Of a stretch of DNA of 64,000 nucleotides, positions 15,102 to 22,768 are shown in pieces. The stretch comes from an uncultured Lachnospiraceae bacterium (lineage in GTDB: Bacteria; Bacillota; Clostridia; Lachnospirales; Lachnospiraceae), in assembly GCA_902789665.1 (NCBI GenBank), contig CADAOY010000004.1, forward strand, positions 310,001 to 374,000, given 5' to 3'. Within the stretch, counting starts at the first letter, position 1, and each line of letters starts with the position of its first letter. The notes beneath the pieces were generated by a model. That model was not told the DNA's origin, ran no database searches, and saw only the letters and a list, made by a program, of their open reading frames with translations. Position numbers and translations under genes: made by a program.

Positions 15102-16535
15102 ATGGCAGAAATAGAAAAAAAGCCGGTTGGTATTATGGAGACTGTTCTTCGTGATGCTCATCAGTCACTTATTGCAACAAGAATGCCTACCGAAGTTATG
15201 CTTCCTATCGTCGATAAGATGGATAAAGTTGGTTACCATGCAGTAGAATGCTGGGGTGGTGCTACTTTTGATGCTTCCCTTCGTTTCTTAAAGGAAGATC
15301 CATGGGAGAGACTTCGTAAGTTAAGAGAAGGCTTTAAGAATACTAAATTACAGATGCTTTTCAGAGGACAGAATATCCTTGGATACCGTCCATATGCTGA
15401 TGACGTTGTATATAACTTCGTTGAAAAATCAATCGCTAACGGTATTGATGTAATTCGTATCTTCGATTGTCTTAATGACCTTCGTAACTTACAGGCTGCA
15501 GTAGATGCAACTAATAAGATTAAGCAGACAGAGGGTAGAGGTGAGGCTCAGGTAGCTCTTTCATATACTTTAGGTGATGCTTATACAATCGAATACTGGA
15601 CAAATATTGCTAAACAAATCGAAGAGATGGGTGCAGATTCAATCTGTATCAAGGATATGGCAGGTCTTCTCCTTCCATATAAGGCAACAGAACTTATCAC
15701 AGCAATGAAGAGTGTTACAAAACTTCCTATTCAGCTTCATACACATTACACATCAGGTGTTGCTTCAATGACATACCTTAAGGCAGTTGAAGCCGGTGTT
15801 GATGTTATTGACTGTGCAATCAGCCCATTTGCTCTTGGTACATCACAGCCTGCAACAGAAGTTATGGTTGAGACATTTAAGGGAACTCCTTATGATACAG
15901 GTCTTGATCAGGATAAACTTGCAGAAATCGCTGATTACTTCAGACCATACAGAGAAGAGTGCTTAAAGAACGGTCTTATGAATACCAAGTCACTTGGTGT
16001 TAATATCAAGACACTTCTTTACCAGGTACCTGGTGGTATGCTTTCAAATATGATCAGCCAGCTTAAAGAGCAGAACGCTGAAGACAGATATGAAGAAGTG
16101 CTTAAAGAGATTCCTAACGTTCGTAAGGACCTTGGTGAACCACCTCTTGTTACTCCTTCTTCACAGATTGTTGGTACACAGGCTGTTCTTAATGTACTTA
16201 TGGGCGAGAGATATAAGGTTGCTACAGACCAGACTAAGGATATCTTAAGAGGTAAGTACGGCCAGACAGTTAAGCCTATGAATCAGGAAGTAATTGATAA
16301 GGTTATTCCTGGTGAGCAGAGATTTACTTCAAGATCTGCTGATGCAGCAGGACTTACCAATGAAATGGATAAGTTAGAGGAGGAAATGAAGCAGTGGAAA
16401 CAGCAGGACGAAGATGTATTATCATATGCTTTATTCCCACAGGTTGCTACAGACTTCTTTAAGTACAGACAGGCACAGCAGGAAAAGGTTGATATCAAAG
16501 CTGCTGATACAACCAATGGTGCATATCCTGTATAA
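15102..16535 (+). CDS. oadA: Oxaloacetate/pyruvate carboxyltransferase subunit (OadA/5S-like), no biotin domain
   Basis: The 477-residue product has the pyruvate carboxylase-type carboxyltransferase TIM barrel, with VLRDAHQSL at the start, KLQMLFRGQNILGYR, the metal/substrate block IRIFDCLNDLRNL, CIKDMAGLL and QLHTHYTSG. The conserved PYC_OADA extension domain fills the C-terminal third. It ends without the biotinyl domain of classical OadA, so it must use the separate biotin protein three kilobases upstream in the same operon. The expected reaction is transfer of CO2 from oxaloacetate to biotin, releasing pyruvate. The ribosome site is AGGAGGAAAT. A strong terminator follows. Confidence 0.93.
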   Translation: MAEIEKKPVGIMETVLRDAHQSLIATRMPTEVMLPIVDKMDKVGYHAVECWGGATFDASLRFLKEDPWERLRKLREGFKNTKLQMLFRGQNILGYRPYADDVVYNFVEKSIANGIDVIRIFDCLNDLRNLQAAVDATNKIKQTEGRGEAQVALSYTLGDAYTIEYWTNIAKQIEEMGADSICIKDMAGLLLPYKATELITAMKSVTKLPIQLHTHYTSGVASMTYLKAVEAGVDVIDCAISPFALGTSQPATEVMVETFKGTPYDTGLDQDKLAEIADYFRPYREECLKNGLMNTKSLGVNIKTLLYQVPGGMLSNMISQLKEQNAEDRYEEVLKEIPNVRKDLGEPPLVTPSSQIVGTQAVLNVLMGERYKVATDQTKDILRGKYGQTVKPMNQEVIDKVIPGEQRFTSRSADAAGLTNEMDKLEEEMKQWKQQDEDVLSYALFPQVATDFFKYRQAQQEKVDIKAADTTNGAYPV

Positions 16536-16558
16536 TTAAAAAATGTTTTAAAATAGTT

Positions 16559-16584
16559 AGCCCCGCAGTATTATGCTGTGGGGC
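16559..16584 (+). terminator. Rho-independent terminator of the decarboxylase operon
   Basis: AGCCCCGCAG (16559-16568) pairs with CTGTGGGGCT (16575-16584) with one G-U pair and a 6-nt loop. TTTACTTTAA follows. It begins 24 bp after the oadA stop. Confidence 0.9.
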
Positions 16585-16605
16585 TTTACTTTAATCAGGT
16601 GATTT

Positions 16606-17823
16606 ATGAATATTGCAATTATAGGCGGAGGTGCTGCAGGAATGATGGCAGCAATCAAAGCCCTTGAAAATGGAAATAATGTAACATTATATGATAAAAA
16701 TGACCGCCCTGGTAAGAAGCTTTATATTACGGGAAAAGGCAGATGTAATATAACAAATGATGCTTCCAGGGACGAATTTTTTGATAATGTTCTTGGAAAT
16801 AATAAATTCTTATATAGTGCTTTTAATGCTTTCTCTAATCAGGATATGATTGATTTTATTGAAGGCCTTGGATGCCCTGTAAAGGTGGAAAGAGGTGGAA
16901 GAGTATTTCCGGTGTCTAATAAGTCGTCTGACGTCATTAAAGCTCTTAAAAACCGTTTACAGGAACTTGGATGTAATTTTAAATTTAATTCAGATGTTAA
17001 GGAAATTATCCCTTGTAATGAGGGTTTTGATATAGTAACAGATAATGACAGAACGTCGTATGAAAAAGTGGTTATAACCACGGGTGGAAACAGTTATCCC
17101 ATTACCGGTTCCAATGGGGACGGATATAAATTATTAAAGAAACTCGGACACAGCATAACGGATATAAGACCTGCGCTTGTTCCAATGAATTCTTCTGATT
17201 ATTTTATTAAGGATTTACAGGGGCTTACTCTTAAAAATGTAAGATTATCCATGTTGGTGGATGGAAAGCAAAAATATGAGGAAATGGGAGAGATGCTCTT
17301 TACTCATTTTGGAATATCCGGTCCGCTTGTTTTGTCGGCTTCTTCAGTTCTTGCTCATGTTAAAGAATATAAAACAGTTAAATGCATAATTGATTTAAAA
17401 CCGGCACTCTCAGTTGAACAGCTTGATGAAAGGCTTATAAGGGAATTTAAGGAGGGTAATCTTAAGAACATAAATAATGTGATACCTAATTTATATCCTC
17501 ATTCCTTATGCCCTGTAATGCTCAGGCTCTCAAATCTTGATCCATATAAAAAGTGTAATGTAATAAGCAAGGAAGAGAGGCAAAGACTTGTAAATGTCAC
17601 AAAAAATTTTGAGATTAAAATAGATTCAGTCAGGGATTTTGATGAAGCTATTATTACTAAAGGCGGAGTAAATCTTAAGGAAATAAATCCGAAAACCATG
17701 GAGTCCAAAATCGTTCCCGGGCTGTATTTGGCCGGAGAGATTATTGATCTTGATGCTTTTACGGGAGGCTTTAATCTTCAGATTGCCTGGTCTACGGGAT
17801 ACCTTGCCGGTATGAGTCTGTAG
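16606..17823 (+). CDS. HI0933-family FAD-dependent oxidoreductase (BaiN/YhiN-like)
   Basis: The 405-residue product begins with the dinucleotide-binding IAIIGGGAAGMMAAIKAL. The family block GKKLYITGKGRCNITND follows near residue 35, TTGGNSYPITGSNGDGYKL near 160, LFTHFGISGPLVL near 230, and a C-terminal GLYLAGEIIDLDAFTGGFNLQIAWSTG, which closes the FAD site. The family is widespread; one gut clostridial member, BaiN, was assigned to bile acid dehydroxylation, but most members have no known substrate and neither does this one. It follows directly after the terminator and is 67 bp ahead of cmk. Confidence 0.88.
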   Translation: MNIAIIGGGAAGMMAAIKALENGNNVTLYDKNDRPGKKLYITGKGRCNITNDASRDEFFDNVLGNNKFLYSAFNAFSNQDMIDFIEGLGCPVKVERGGRVFPVSNKSSDVIKALKNRLQELGCNFKFNSDVKEIIPCNEGFDIVTDNDRTSYEKVVITTGGNSYPITGSNGDGYKLLKKLGHSITDIRPALVPMNSSDYFIKDLQGLTLKNVRLSMLVDGKQKYEEMGEMLFTHFGISGPLVLSASSVLAHVKEYKTVKCIIDLKPALSVEQLDERLIREFKEGNLKNINNVIPNLYPHSLCPVMLRLSNLDPYKKCNVISKEERQRLVNVTKNFEIKIDSVRDFDEAIITKGGVNLKEINPKTMESKIVPGLYLAGEIIDLDAFTGGFNLQIAWSTGYLAGMSL

Positions 17824-17890
17824 CATGTGGCATATTTAGTGCTTTTATGATAAAATTGTTGATGTAAAAATGTATAAAAGGAGAAAATTT

Positions 17891-18547
17891 ATGGGAATTA
17901 ATATTGCAATTGACGGACCTGCCGGAGCAGGAAAAAGTACAATAGCCAAACTTGTTGCAAAGGAAAAAGGCTTTATATATGTGGATACAGGGGCTATGTA
18001 CAGGGCTATTGCACTTTATCTTATAAGAAATAATGTGGCTCTTGATGATAGTGAATCTATGGTTAAATTTGCATCACAGGCTGAGGTTTCCATTAAATAT
18101 GTTGATGGTCAGCAGCAGGTTATTCTTAATGGTGAGAATGTTAATGGTCTTATCAGAACAGAAGAGGTTTCGAAGATGGCTTCTGTTTCATCTGCTGTAC
18201 CTGAAATAAGAACAATGCTTCTTGAACTTCAGAGAAAACTTGCAAGAGAAAATGATGTTGTCATGGACGGAAGGGATATTGGAACCAATATTTTACCAAA
18301 TGCCCAGTACAAAATCTTCCTTACTGCTTCAGCTGAAGAAAGAGCAAACAGAAGATATAAGGAACTCGTTGAAAGAGGCGAGGAATGCGATTATGAGAAG
18401 ATTAAAGCTGACATAATTGAAAGAGATGAAAGAGATTCAAACCGTGCCACAGCTCCGCTTAAACAGGCTGAGGATGCGATTTTGGTTGACTCTTCTAATA
18501 TGACAATAGATGAGGTTGCAAAGACAATAATTGATTATTGTAAATAA
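17891..18547 (+). CDS. cmk: Cytidylate kinase
   Basis: I choose the ATG at 17891 because AAAAGGAG lies 7 nt before it and the P-loop starts at the right depth. An ATG 21 bp upstream has no ribosome site. The 218-residue kinase phosphorylates CMP and dCMP. The P-loop is DGPAGAGKSTIAK, followed by FIYVDTGAMYRA; the substrate-binding part has VVMDGRDIGTNILPNA and the lid RDERDSNRATAPLKQAEDA. The order cmk-ispH-rpsA is the usual Clostridia arrangement. Confidence 0.97.
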   Translation: MGINIAIDGPAGAGKSTIAKLVAKEKGFIYVDTGAMYRAIALYLIRNNVALDDSESMVKFASQAEVSIKYVDGQQQVILNGENVNGLIRTEEVSKMASVSSAVPEIRTMLLELQRKLARENDVVMDGRDIGTNILPNAQYKIFLTASAEERANRRYKELVERGEECDYEKIKADIIERDERDSNRATAPLKQAEDAILVDSSNMTIDEVAKTIIDYCK

Positions 18548-18564
18548 ATTCAGGATGGGAACAA

Positions 18565-19413
18565 ATGGAAATAATTGTAGCTAAAACTGCCGGATTTTGC
18601 TTCGGTGTAAAAAAAGCTGTGGATACAGCATATGAACAAATTAATATGGGCAAAAAGATTTATACTTTAGGTCCTATAATTCATAATGAAACAGTAGTTA
18701 AAGACTTAGAGGATAAAGGTGCTACAGTAATTGAAAATATCGATGATTTAAAGAATATTAAATCCGGTACTGTAATTATACGTTCTCATGGTGTGCCAAA
18801 GAATGTTTATGATCTTTTGGAAGAGAATCATATTGATTATGTTGATACCACATGTCCTTTTGTAAAAAGGATACATTCAATAGTCTCGAAAGCGGCTGAA
18901 GAAGGTAAGACAGTCGTTATTATTGGCAACGCCGGACACCCTGAAGTAGAGGGCATTCAGGGCTGGGCAGGAGAGAAATCATATGTGATTGAATCGGTAG
19001 AACAGGCAGAGAAATTTGACCTGCCTAAAGAAACTGAAATTTGTCTTGTATCTCAGACAACTTTCAATCATAAAAAGTTTGAAGAATTAGTTGCAATATT
19101 TGAAAAAAAATATTATTATATTAATGTTGCGAAGACTATCTGTAATGCAACAGAACACAGTCAAAAAGAAGCTGCAGAAATCGCTTCAAAGGCTGATGTT
19201 ATGATAGTAATAGGGGGAGCACATAGTTCGAATAGTCGAAAACTGTATGAAATATGCAAGAAGGAGTGCGATAATACTTATTTCATACAAACGCTGGATG
19301 ACCTGAGTTTAGATTTATCTAAACCTGCAGAAATTGTAGGAATCACAGCCGGGGCTTCAACCCCAAATAATATAATTGAGGAGGTTCAAAATTATGTCAG
19401 ACACAACTTTTGA
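18565..19413 (+). CDS. ispH: 4-hydroxy-3-methylbut-2-enyl diphosphate reductase
   Basis: The 282-residue enzyme performs the last step of the MEP isoprenoid pathway, making IPP and DMAPP, with a [4Fe-4S] cluster. The three cluster cysteines are seen in AGFCFGVKKAV (Cys12), DTTCPFVKR and KTICNATEHSQKEA. Substrate motifs IRSHGVPK, GNAGHPEVEG, SQTTFNHKKF and GGAHSSNSRKL are present. The C-terminus ends in TAGASTPNNIIEEV. It overlaps rpsA by 20 bp; in many Clostridia the two are fused or adjacent. Together with Rnf and Nfn it places an isoprenoid step close to ferredoxin-linked electron sources. Confidence 0.97.
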   Translation: MEIIVAKTAGFCFGVKKAVDTAYEQINMGKKIYTLGPIIHNETVVKDLEDKGATVIENIDDLKNIKSGTVIIRSHGVPKNVYDLLEENHIDYVDTTCPFVKRIHSIVSKAAEEGKTVVIIGNAGHPEVEGIQGWAGEKSYVIESVEQAEKFDLPKETEICLVSQTTFNHKKFEELVAIFEKKYYYINVAKTICNATEHSQKEAAEIASKADVMIVIGGAHSSNSRKLYEICKKECDNTYFIQTLDDLSLDLSKPAEIVGITAGASTPNNIIEEVQNYVRHNF

Positions 19414-20509
19414 ACAATTACTTGAAGAAAATTTCAGAACAATTCATGCAGGAGAGGTGGTTGAAGGCAAGGTTTTCGATGTTAAAGAAGATGTTATCTA
19501 CTTAGACATTAAATCAAAGTCAGATGGTATTTTGCCAAAGAGTGAATACACAAGTGACGCATCCGTTAATCTTCTTGACGCTGTACATGTTGGTGATGTA
19601 CTTACAGTTAAGATTCTTCGTACCAATGACGGAGAGGGTCACGTTCCTTTGACATATAAGAGAATCGTTGCTGACAAGGGCAGCAAAGTTTTGGAAGATG
19701 CATTTAACAATGGTGATATCCTTACAGCTAAGGTTACACAGGTTGTTAAGGGTGGACTTTCAGTAGTTGTTGATGAAATCAGAGTATTTATTCCAGCTGG
19801 TTTACTTAATGATACTTATGAGAGCGATCTTGATAAGTATATTGATCAGGAAATTCAGTTCAAGGTTATCGAGTATAATCCAAAGAAGAGAAGATATATT
19901 GGTGACAGAAAGTGCGTTGTTGTAGAGCAGAAGCAGAAAGCAATGGCTGAAGTTCTTGAGAACGTTAAGGTTGGCGATATTATCGAAGGAACAGTTAAGA
20001 ATGTTACAGACTTTGGTGCATTCGTTGATATCGGAGGAATCGATGGTCTTCTTCATATCTCAGAGATGAGCTGGGGAAGAATTGAGAATCCTAAGAAAGT
20101 ATTTAAATCAGGTGACACTGTTAAAGTTCAGGTTAAGGATATCCAGGGAAGCAAGATCAGCCTTACAGCTAAGTTCGCTGATGAGAATCCTTGGAAGGAT
20201 GCTGAAGAGAAATATGCTATCGGCAATGTAGTAACCGGTAAGGTTGCAAGAATGACAGACTTCGGTGCTTTCATTCAGCTTGATGATGGTGTTGATGGAC
20301 TTCTTCATGTATCACAGATTTCTAAGAATCATGTTTCCAAGCCATCAGATGTTCTTAACATCGGTGATGAAGTTACAGCTAAGGTTGTTGATTTCAAACT
20401 TGATGCTCAGAAGATCAGCTTAAGTGTTAAGGAACTTCTTAAGGATAATGGTGAAGATGTTGATGCAGATGAGGCATCAGAAGAAGCACCTGCTGAAGAT
20501 CAGGAATAA
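19394..20509 (+). CDS. rpsA: 30S ribosomal protein S1 homolog (four S1 domains)
   Basis: The start is the ATG at 19394, after GAGGAGG inside the end of ispH. The 371-residue protein has S1 repeats at about residues 13-80, 95-165, 182-255 and 268-340, most clear in VTDFGAFVDIGGIDGLLHIS and MTDFGAFIQLDDGVDGLLHVS. An acidic tail follows. Low-GC Gram-positive S1 proteins have four domains, against six in proteobacteria. It is followed by a strong terminator. Translation is coupled to ispH by the overlap. Confidence 0.95.
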   Translation: MSDTTFEQLLEENFRTIHAGEVVEGKVFDVKEDVIYLDIKSKSDGILPKSEYTSDASVNLLDAVHVGDVLTVKILRTNDGEGHVPLTYKRIVADKGSKVLEDAFNNGDILTAKVTQVVKGGLSVVVDEIRVFIPAGLLNDTYESDLDKYIDQEIQFKVIEYNPKKRRYIGDRKCVVVEQKQKAMAEVLENVKVGDIIEGTVKNVTDFGAFVDIGGIDGLLHISEMSWGRIENPKKVFKSGDTVKVQVKDIQGSKISLTAKFADENPWKDAEEKYAIGNVVTGKVARMTDFGAFIQLDDGVDGLLHVSQISKNHVSKPSDVLNIGDEVTAKVVDFKLDAQKISLSVKELLKDNGEDVDADEASEEAPAEDQE

Positions 20510-20531
20510 TAATTATTAATAATAATATGTT

Positions 20532-20559
20532 AAACCCCGTTTCATTTGAAACGGGGTTT
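20532..20559 (+). terminator. Strong Rho-independent terminator after rpsA
   Basis: AAACCCCGTTTCA (20532-20544) pairs with TGAAACGGGGTTT (20547-20559), 13 bp without mismatch (the top pairs form the loop in practice). A TTGTTTTTTT tail follows. It ends the cmk-ispH-rpsA unit. Confidence 0.95.
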
Positions 20560-20588
20560 TGTTTTTTTATGGGGTTTCTCTGTGCCGG

Positions 20589-20617
20589 TTGCCTATTATA
20601 CCAAAAGATGTTATTAT
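20589..20617 (+). promoter_or_regulatory. Probable promoter of cheR with extended -10
   Basis: TTGCCT (20589-20594) and TATTAT (20612-20617) are 17 bp apart, and TG at 20609-20610 gives an extended -10. It lies 38 bp before the cheR start and after the rpsA terminator. No sigma-28 type TAAA/GCCGATAT box is seen. Confidence 0.5.
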
Positions 20618-20654
20618 TTAAGTGTGTGGGGATTAGATTAAGGATTGGGACTAT

Positions 20655-21431
20655 ATGAGAGATTATGACATTTTTAAAGACCAGGTATACAGATTAACCG
20701 GTATAGACTTAAATTCATATAAAGAAACTCAGATGAAGAGAAGAATTGACCAGTTAATTGCAAGACATGGTCTTAGCGGGTACGATGATTTTGTCACTAA
20801 TCTGAAAAGTAACAGTACTTTATTAAAAGATTTTCTTAACTATTTAACCATTAATGTATCTGAATTCTATCGCAATCCTGATCAGTGGAGTATCGTAAGG
20901 TCAAGGATTGTTCCACTTTTAATAAATACATTTGGTCCGGATTTAAAAATATGGAGTGCAGCCTGTTCGACAGGAGATGAACCATATACTTTGGTTTTCG
21001 TTTTATCTGATCATATTCCAATGAACAGAATCAGAATAACTGCAACGGATATTGATGACCTGGTGCTTAAGACTGCTCAGGAAGGAATCTATTCTGAGAA
21101 GAGTTTTCCGGCTCTTCCAAAGGAGTATAAAGATAAGTATTTTATAAAGAGAGAAAATAAATATGAAGTATTACCGGAAGTAAAAAGGTGCGTTGATTTT
21201 AAACAGCATAATTTACTGGCTGATCCTTATCCGTCTAATCTTCATATGATAGTCTGCAGAAATGTTCTTATTTATTTCACAGAAGAGACCAAGGAGCAGA
21301 TTTTTAGGAAGTATTATAATGCGCTGGCGCCGGGTGGAATATTATTCCTGGGAAGCACAGAGCAGATGATGAGTTATAAGGATGTAGGATTCGAAAGACT
21401 GGATTCTTTCTTCTTTAGAAAACCATTATAA
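20655..21431 (+). CDS. cheR: Chemotaxis receptor methyltransferase CheR
   Basis: The 258-residue enzyme methylates glutamates of chemoreceptors using S-adenosylmethionine. The N-domain has RIDQLIARHG and FLNYLTINVSEFYRNPDQW. The SAM-binding part has IWSAACSTGDEPYTLV and ITATDIDDLVLKTAQEGIYSE, and further on LHMIVCRNVLIYF and ALAPGGILFLGSTEQM. It stands alone with its own promoter and terminator, 16 kb from the main chemotaxis operon end, as is common in Clostridia. The ribosome site is AAGGA. Confidence 0.97.
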   Translation: MRDYDIFKDQVYRLTGIDLNSYKETQMKRRIDQLIARHGLSGYDDFVTNLKSNSTLLKDFLNYLTINVSEFYRNPDQWSIVRSRIVPLLINTFGPDLKIWSAACSTGDEPYTLVFVLSDHIPMNRIRITATDIDDLVLKTAQEGIYSEKSFPALPKEYKDKYFIKRENKYEVLPEVKRCVDFKQHNLLADPYPSNLHMIVCRNVLIYFTEETKEQIFRKYYNALAPGGILFLGSTEQMMSYKDVGFERLDSFFFRKPL

Positions 21432-21439
21432 AGCAAACA

Positions 21440-21468
21440 AAAAGCACAGCCTTGTGAGCTGTGCTTTT
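21440..21468. terminator. Terminator between convergent cheR and the YprB-like gene
   Basis: AAAAGCACAGC (21440-21450) pairs perfectly with GCTGTGCTTTT (21458-21468) across a 7-nt loop. It lies between the two converging stop codons and can work in either direction. Confidence 0.85.
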
Positions 21469-21486
21469 AATATTTAGATTATGCGA

Positions 21487-22593
21487 TTAACTTTCGTTTA
21501 ATAACATTGAACTTAAAACATGTTCAGCATATTTGTTGAATGATTCACGACTGGTCTTAAATTCATCTGTCAATTCAAAGTATAAGTTTTTGTCTTTATA
21601 TTTCCTCTTATAAAATGGAGTGAAGATGTCTTCCCATTCTGGAAGATATAAGGACTGCTTTCTGGTATAGCAGGTAGCCTGTGTGGCATTCTTGCGGTGA
21701 TCCTTATCAACATATGATGCAACGGACTTATGTATTGCCACATCTTCTTCAGGCAAATAATAATAATCATTATAATTGGAATAGAAGTATTTTAATTCTT
21801 CCTCATAAAGAGGTACCTTCAGAAGTCCTGTCATATCATTACCCGTAAAATAACAGCCTAAAGATGAGAAGGAAATCGGAGATGGAAGAGGAGTGAGGAA
21901 CCTTAATGTAAGAACAAGTTCCTGACGCTTCTTATTCTCGTAATCATTATAATAATTAGCCTGAACCTTCATTACTCTAAGTGGGTTGTTGAAGATATCC
22001 ACAACTGAAAGTATATCCATTAAATAAAGAAGATTAACAACGCTTTCCTTATTATGAAGGAGAATGTCATTTCTTAATTCTTCAGACTGATTGCAAACAT
22101 AATCATGATAAATATTAATTAAATCGCTAACCTTGGTTTCGCTCTGTCTTGTAAGTCCCAAATAGCTTTCAAGAGTTTTCTGTTTACAGTCTTCAAGTTT
22201 AAGAAAGTTCTTATATGGTTTGATTCTCTTATATAAATCAAGACCGTTATATACCTCAAATAAGAAAGGAATGTTATAAATTGTACATTTCTGTTGAAGA
22301 TATGGGATATCAAACTGATTACCATTAAAATGAATCAGGTAACTGTACTTAAGGCAAAGCTCCAAGAATGCTTTAAGTATTTCTTCTTCTTCATCATAAT
22401 TGTCTGCCAGGAACTGAACAAGATTCCAATTGTCATTCTCGTAATATACACATCCGATTAAATAAAGATTGGAACTCTGAGCGCTGTATCCTGTGGTTTC
22501 AATGTTGACAAATAAAGCTGAACTTCTGTCACAAATCTTCTCGATAGGATACTTAGGTACTATGTCTGTTAGAACTTGTGTAAAGTTATGCAT
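21487..22593 (-). CDS. YprB-like RNase H-fold (DEDD exonuclease) protein with altered active site
   Basis: The 368-residue product matches the ribonuclease H-like YprB family of Firmicutes: LFVNIETTGYSAQSSNLYLIG near residue 27, LIHFNGNQFDIPYL near 87, LDLYKRIKPYKNFLKLEDCKQKTLESYLG, then LLHNKESVVNLLYLMD near 180. In active DEDD exonucleases motif I is D-x-E, motif II ends in F-D, and motif III is H/Y-x3-D. Here motif I reads N-I-E and motif III ends in Ser, so two of four metal-binding acids are missing. It may be catalytically dead or use another metal arrangement. The C-terminal 150 residues are Tyr-rich and not recognised. It is a single gene. Confidence 0.78.
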   Translation of the reverse strand: MHNFTQVLTDIVPKYPIEKICDRSSALFVNIETTGYSAQSSNLYLIGCVYYENDNWNLVQFLADNYDEEEEILKAFLELCLKYSYLIHFNGNQFDIPYLQQKCTIYNIPFLFEVYNGLDLYKRIKPYKNFLKLEDCKQKTLESYLGLTRQSETKVSDLINIYHDYVCNQSEELRNDILLHNKESVVNLLYLMDILSVVDIFNNPLRVMKVQANYYNDYENKKRQELVLTLRFLTPLPSPISFSSLGCYFTGNDMTGLLKVPLYEEELKYFYSNYNDYYYLPEEDVAIHKSVASYVDKDHRKNATQATCYTRKQSLYLPEWEDIFTPFYKRKYKDKNLYFELTDEFKTSRESFNKYAEHVLSSMLLNES

Positions 22594-22620
22594 AATAATA
22601 ACCCCTAAAAAAATACTTGT

Positions 22621-22639
22621 ATTGTATAAAGTTTACAAT
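22621..22639. repeat. Short inverted repeat between divergent yprB-like gene and rnf operon
   Basis: ATTGTA (22621-22626) and TACAAT (22634-22639) form a perfect 6-bp inverted repeat with a 7-bp centre. It lies 28 bp upstream of the minus-strand start codon and 130 bp before rnfC. It resembles an operator, but its 17-bp core is one base short of a Rex box, so I do not assign a regulator. Confidence 0.4.
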
Positions 22640-22714
22640 TACTCTTTAATGATACCATAAATCGAAAAAAAATGTAGTAAAAATTGAAAAATTGTATTAT
22701 TATATATGTTGGTT

Positions 22715-22732
22715 TTGTTTGATTTTTAACAA
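22715..22732 (+). promoter_or_regulatory. Candidate Rex operator upstream of rnfC
   Basis: TTGTTTGATTTTTAACAA matches the Rex consensus TTGTTAANNNNTTAACAA at 12 of 14 fixed positions, with a perfect right half-site. It ends 36 bp before the rnfC ATG. Within it TGTTTG and CAAACA (22716-22735) also form a 20-bp palindrome. A clear -35/-10 pair is not visible near it. Rnf oxidises reduced ferredoxin with NAD+, so control by an NADH/NAD+ sensor makes biological sense. Confidence 0.5.
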
Positions 22733-22768
22733 ACACAAGAGGTTTATAGTTGTTAAGGAGTTGAAGAA

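Noticed and set aside
22621-22639. Rex box in the palindrome before the YprB-like gene
   Set aside because: The TTGT-ACAA core is 17 bp rather than 18, and the inner positions do not match.
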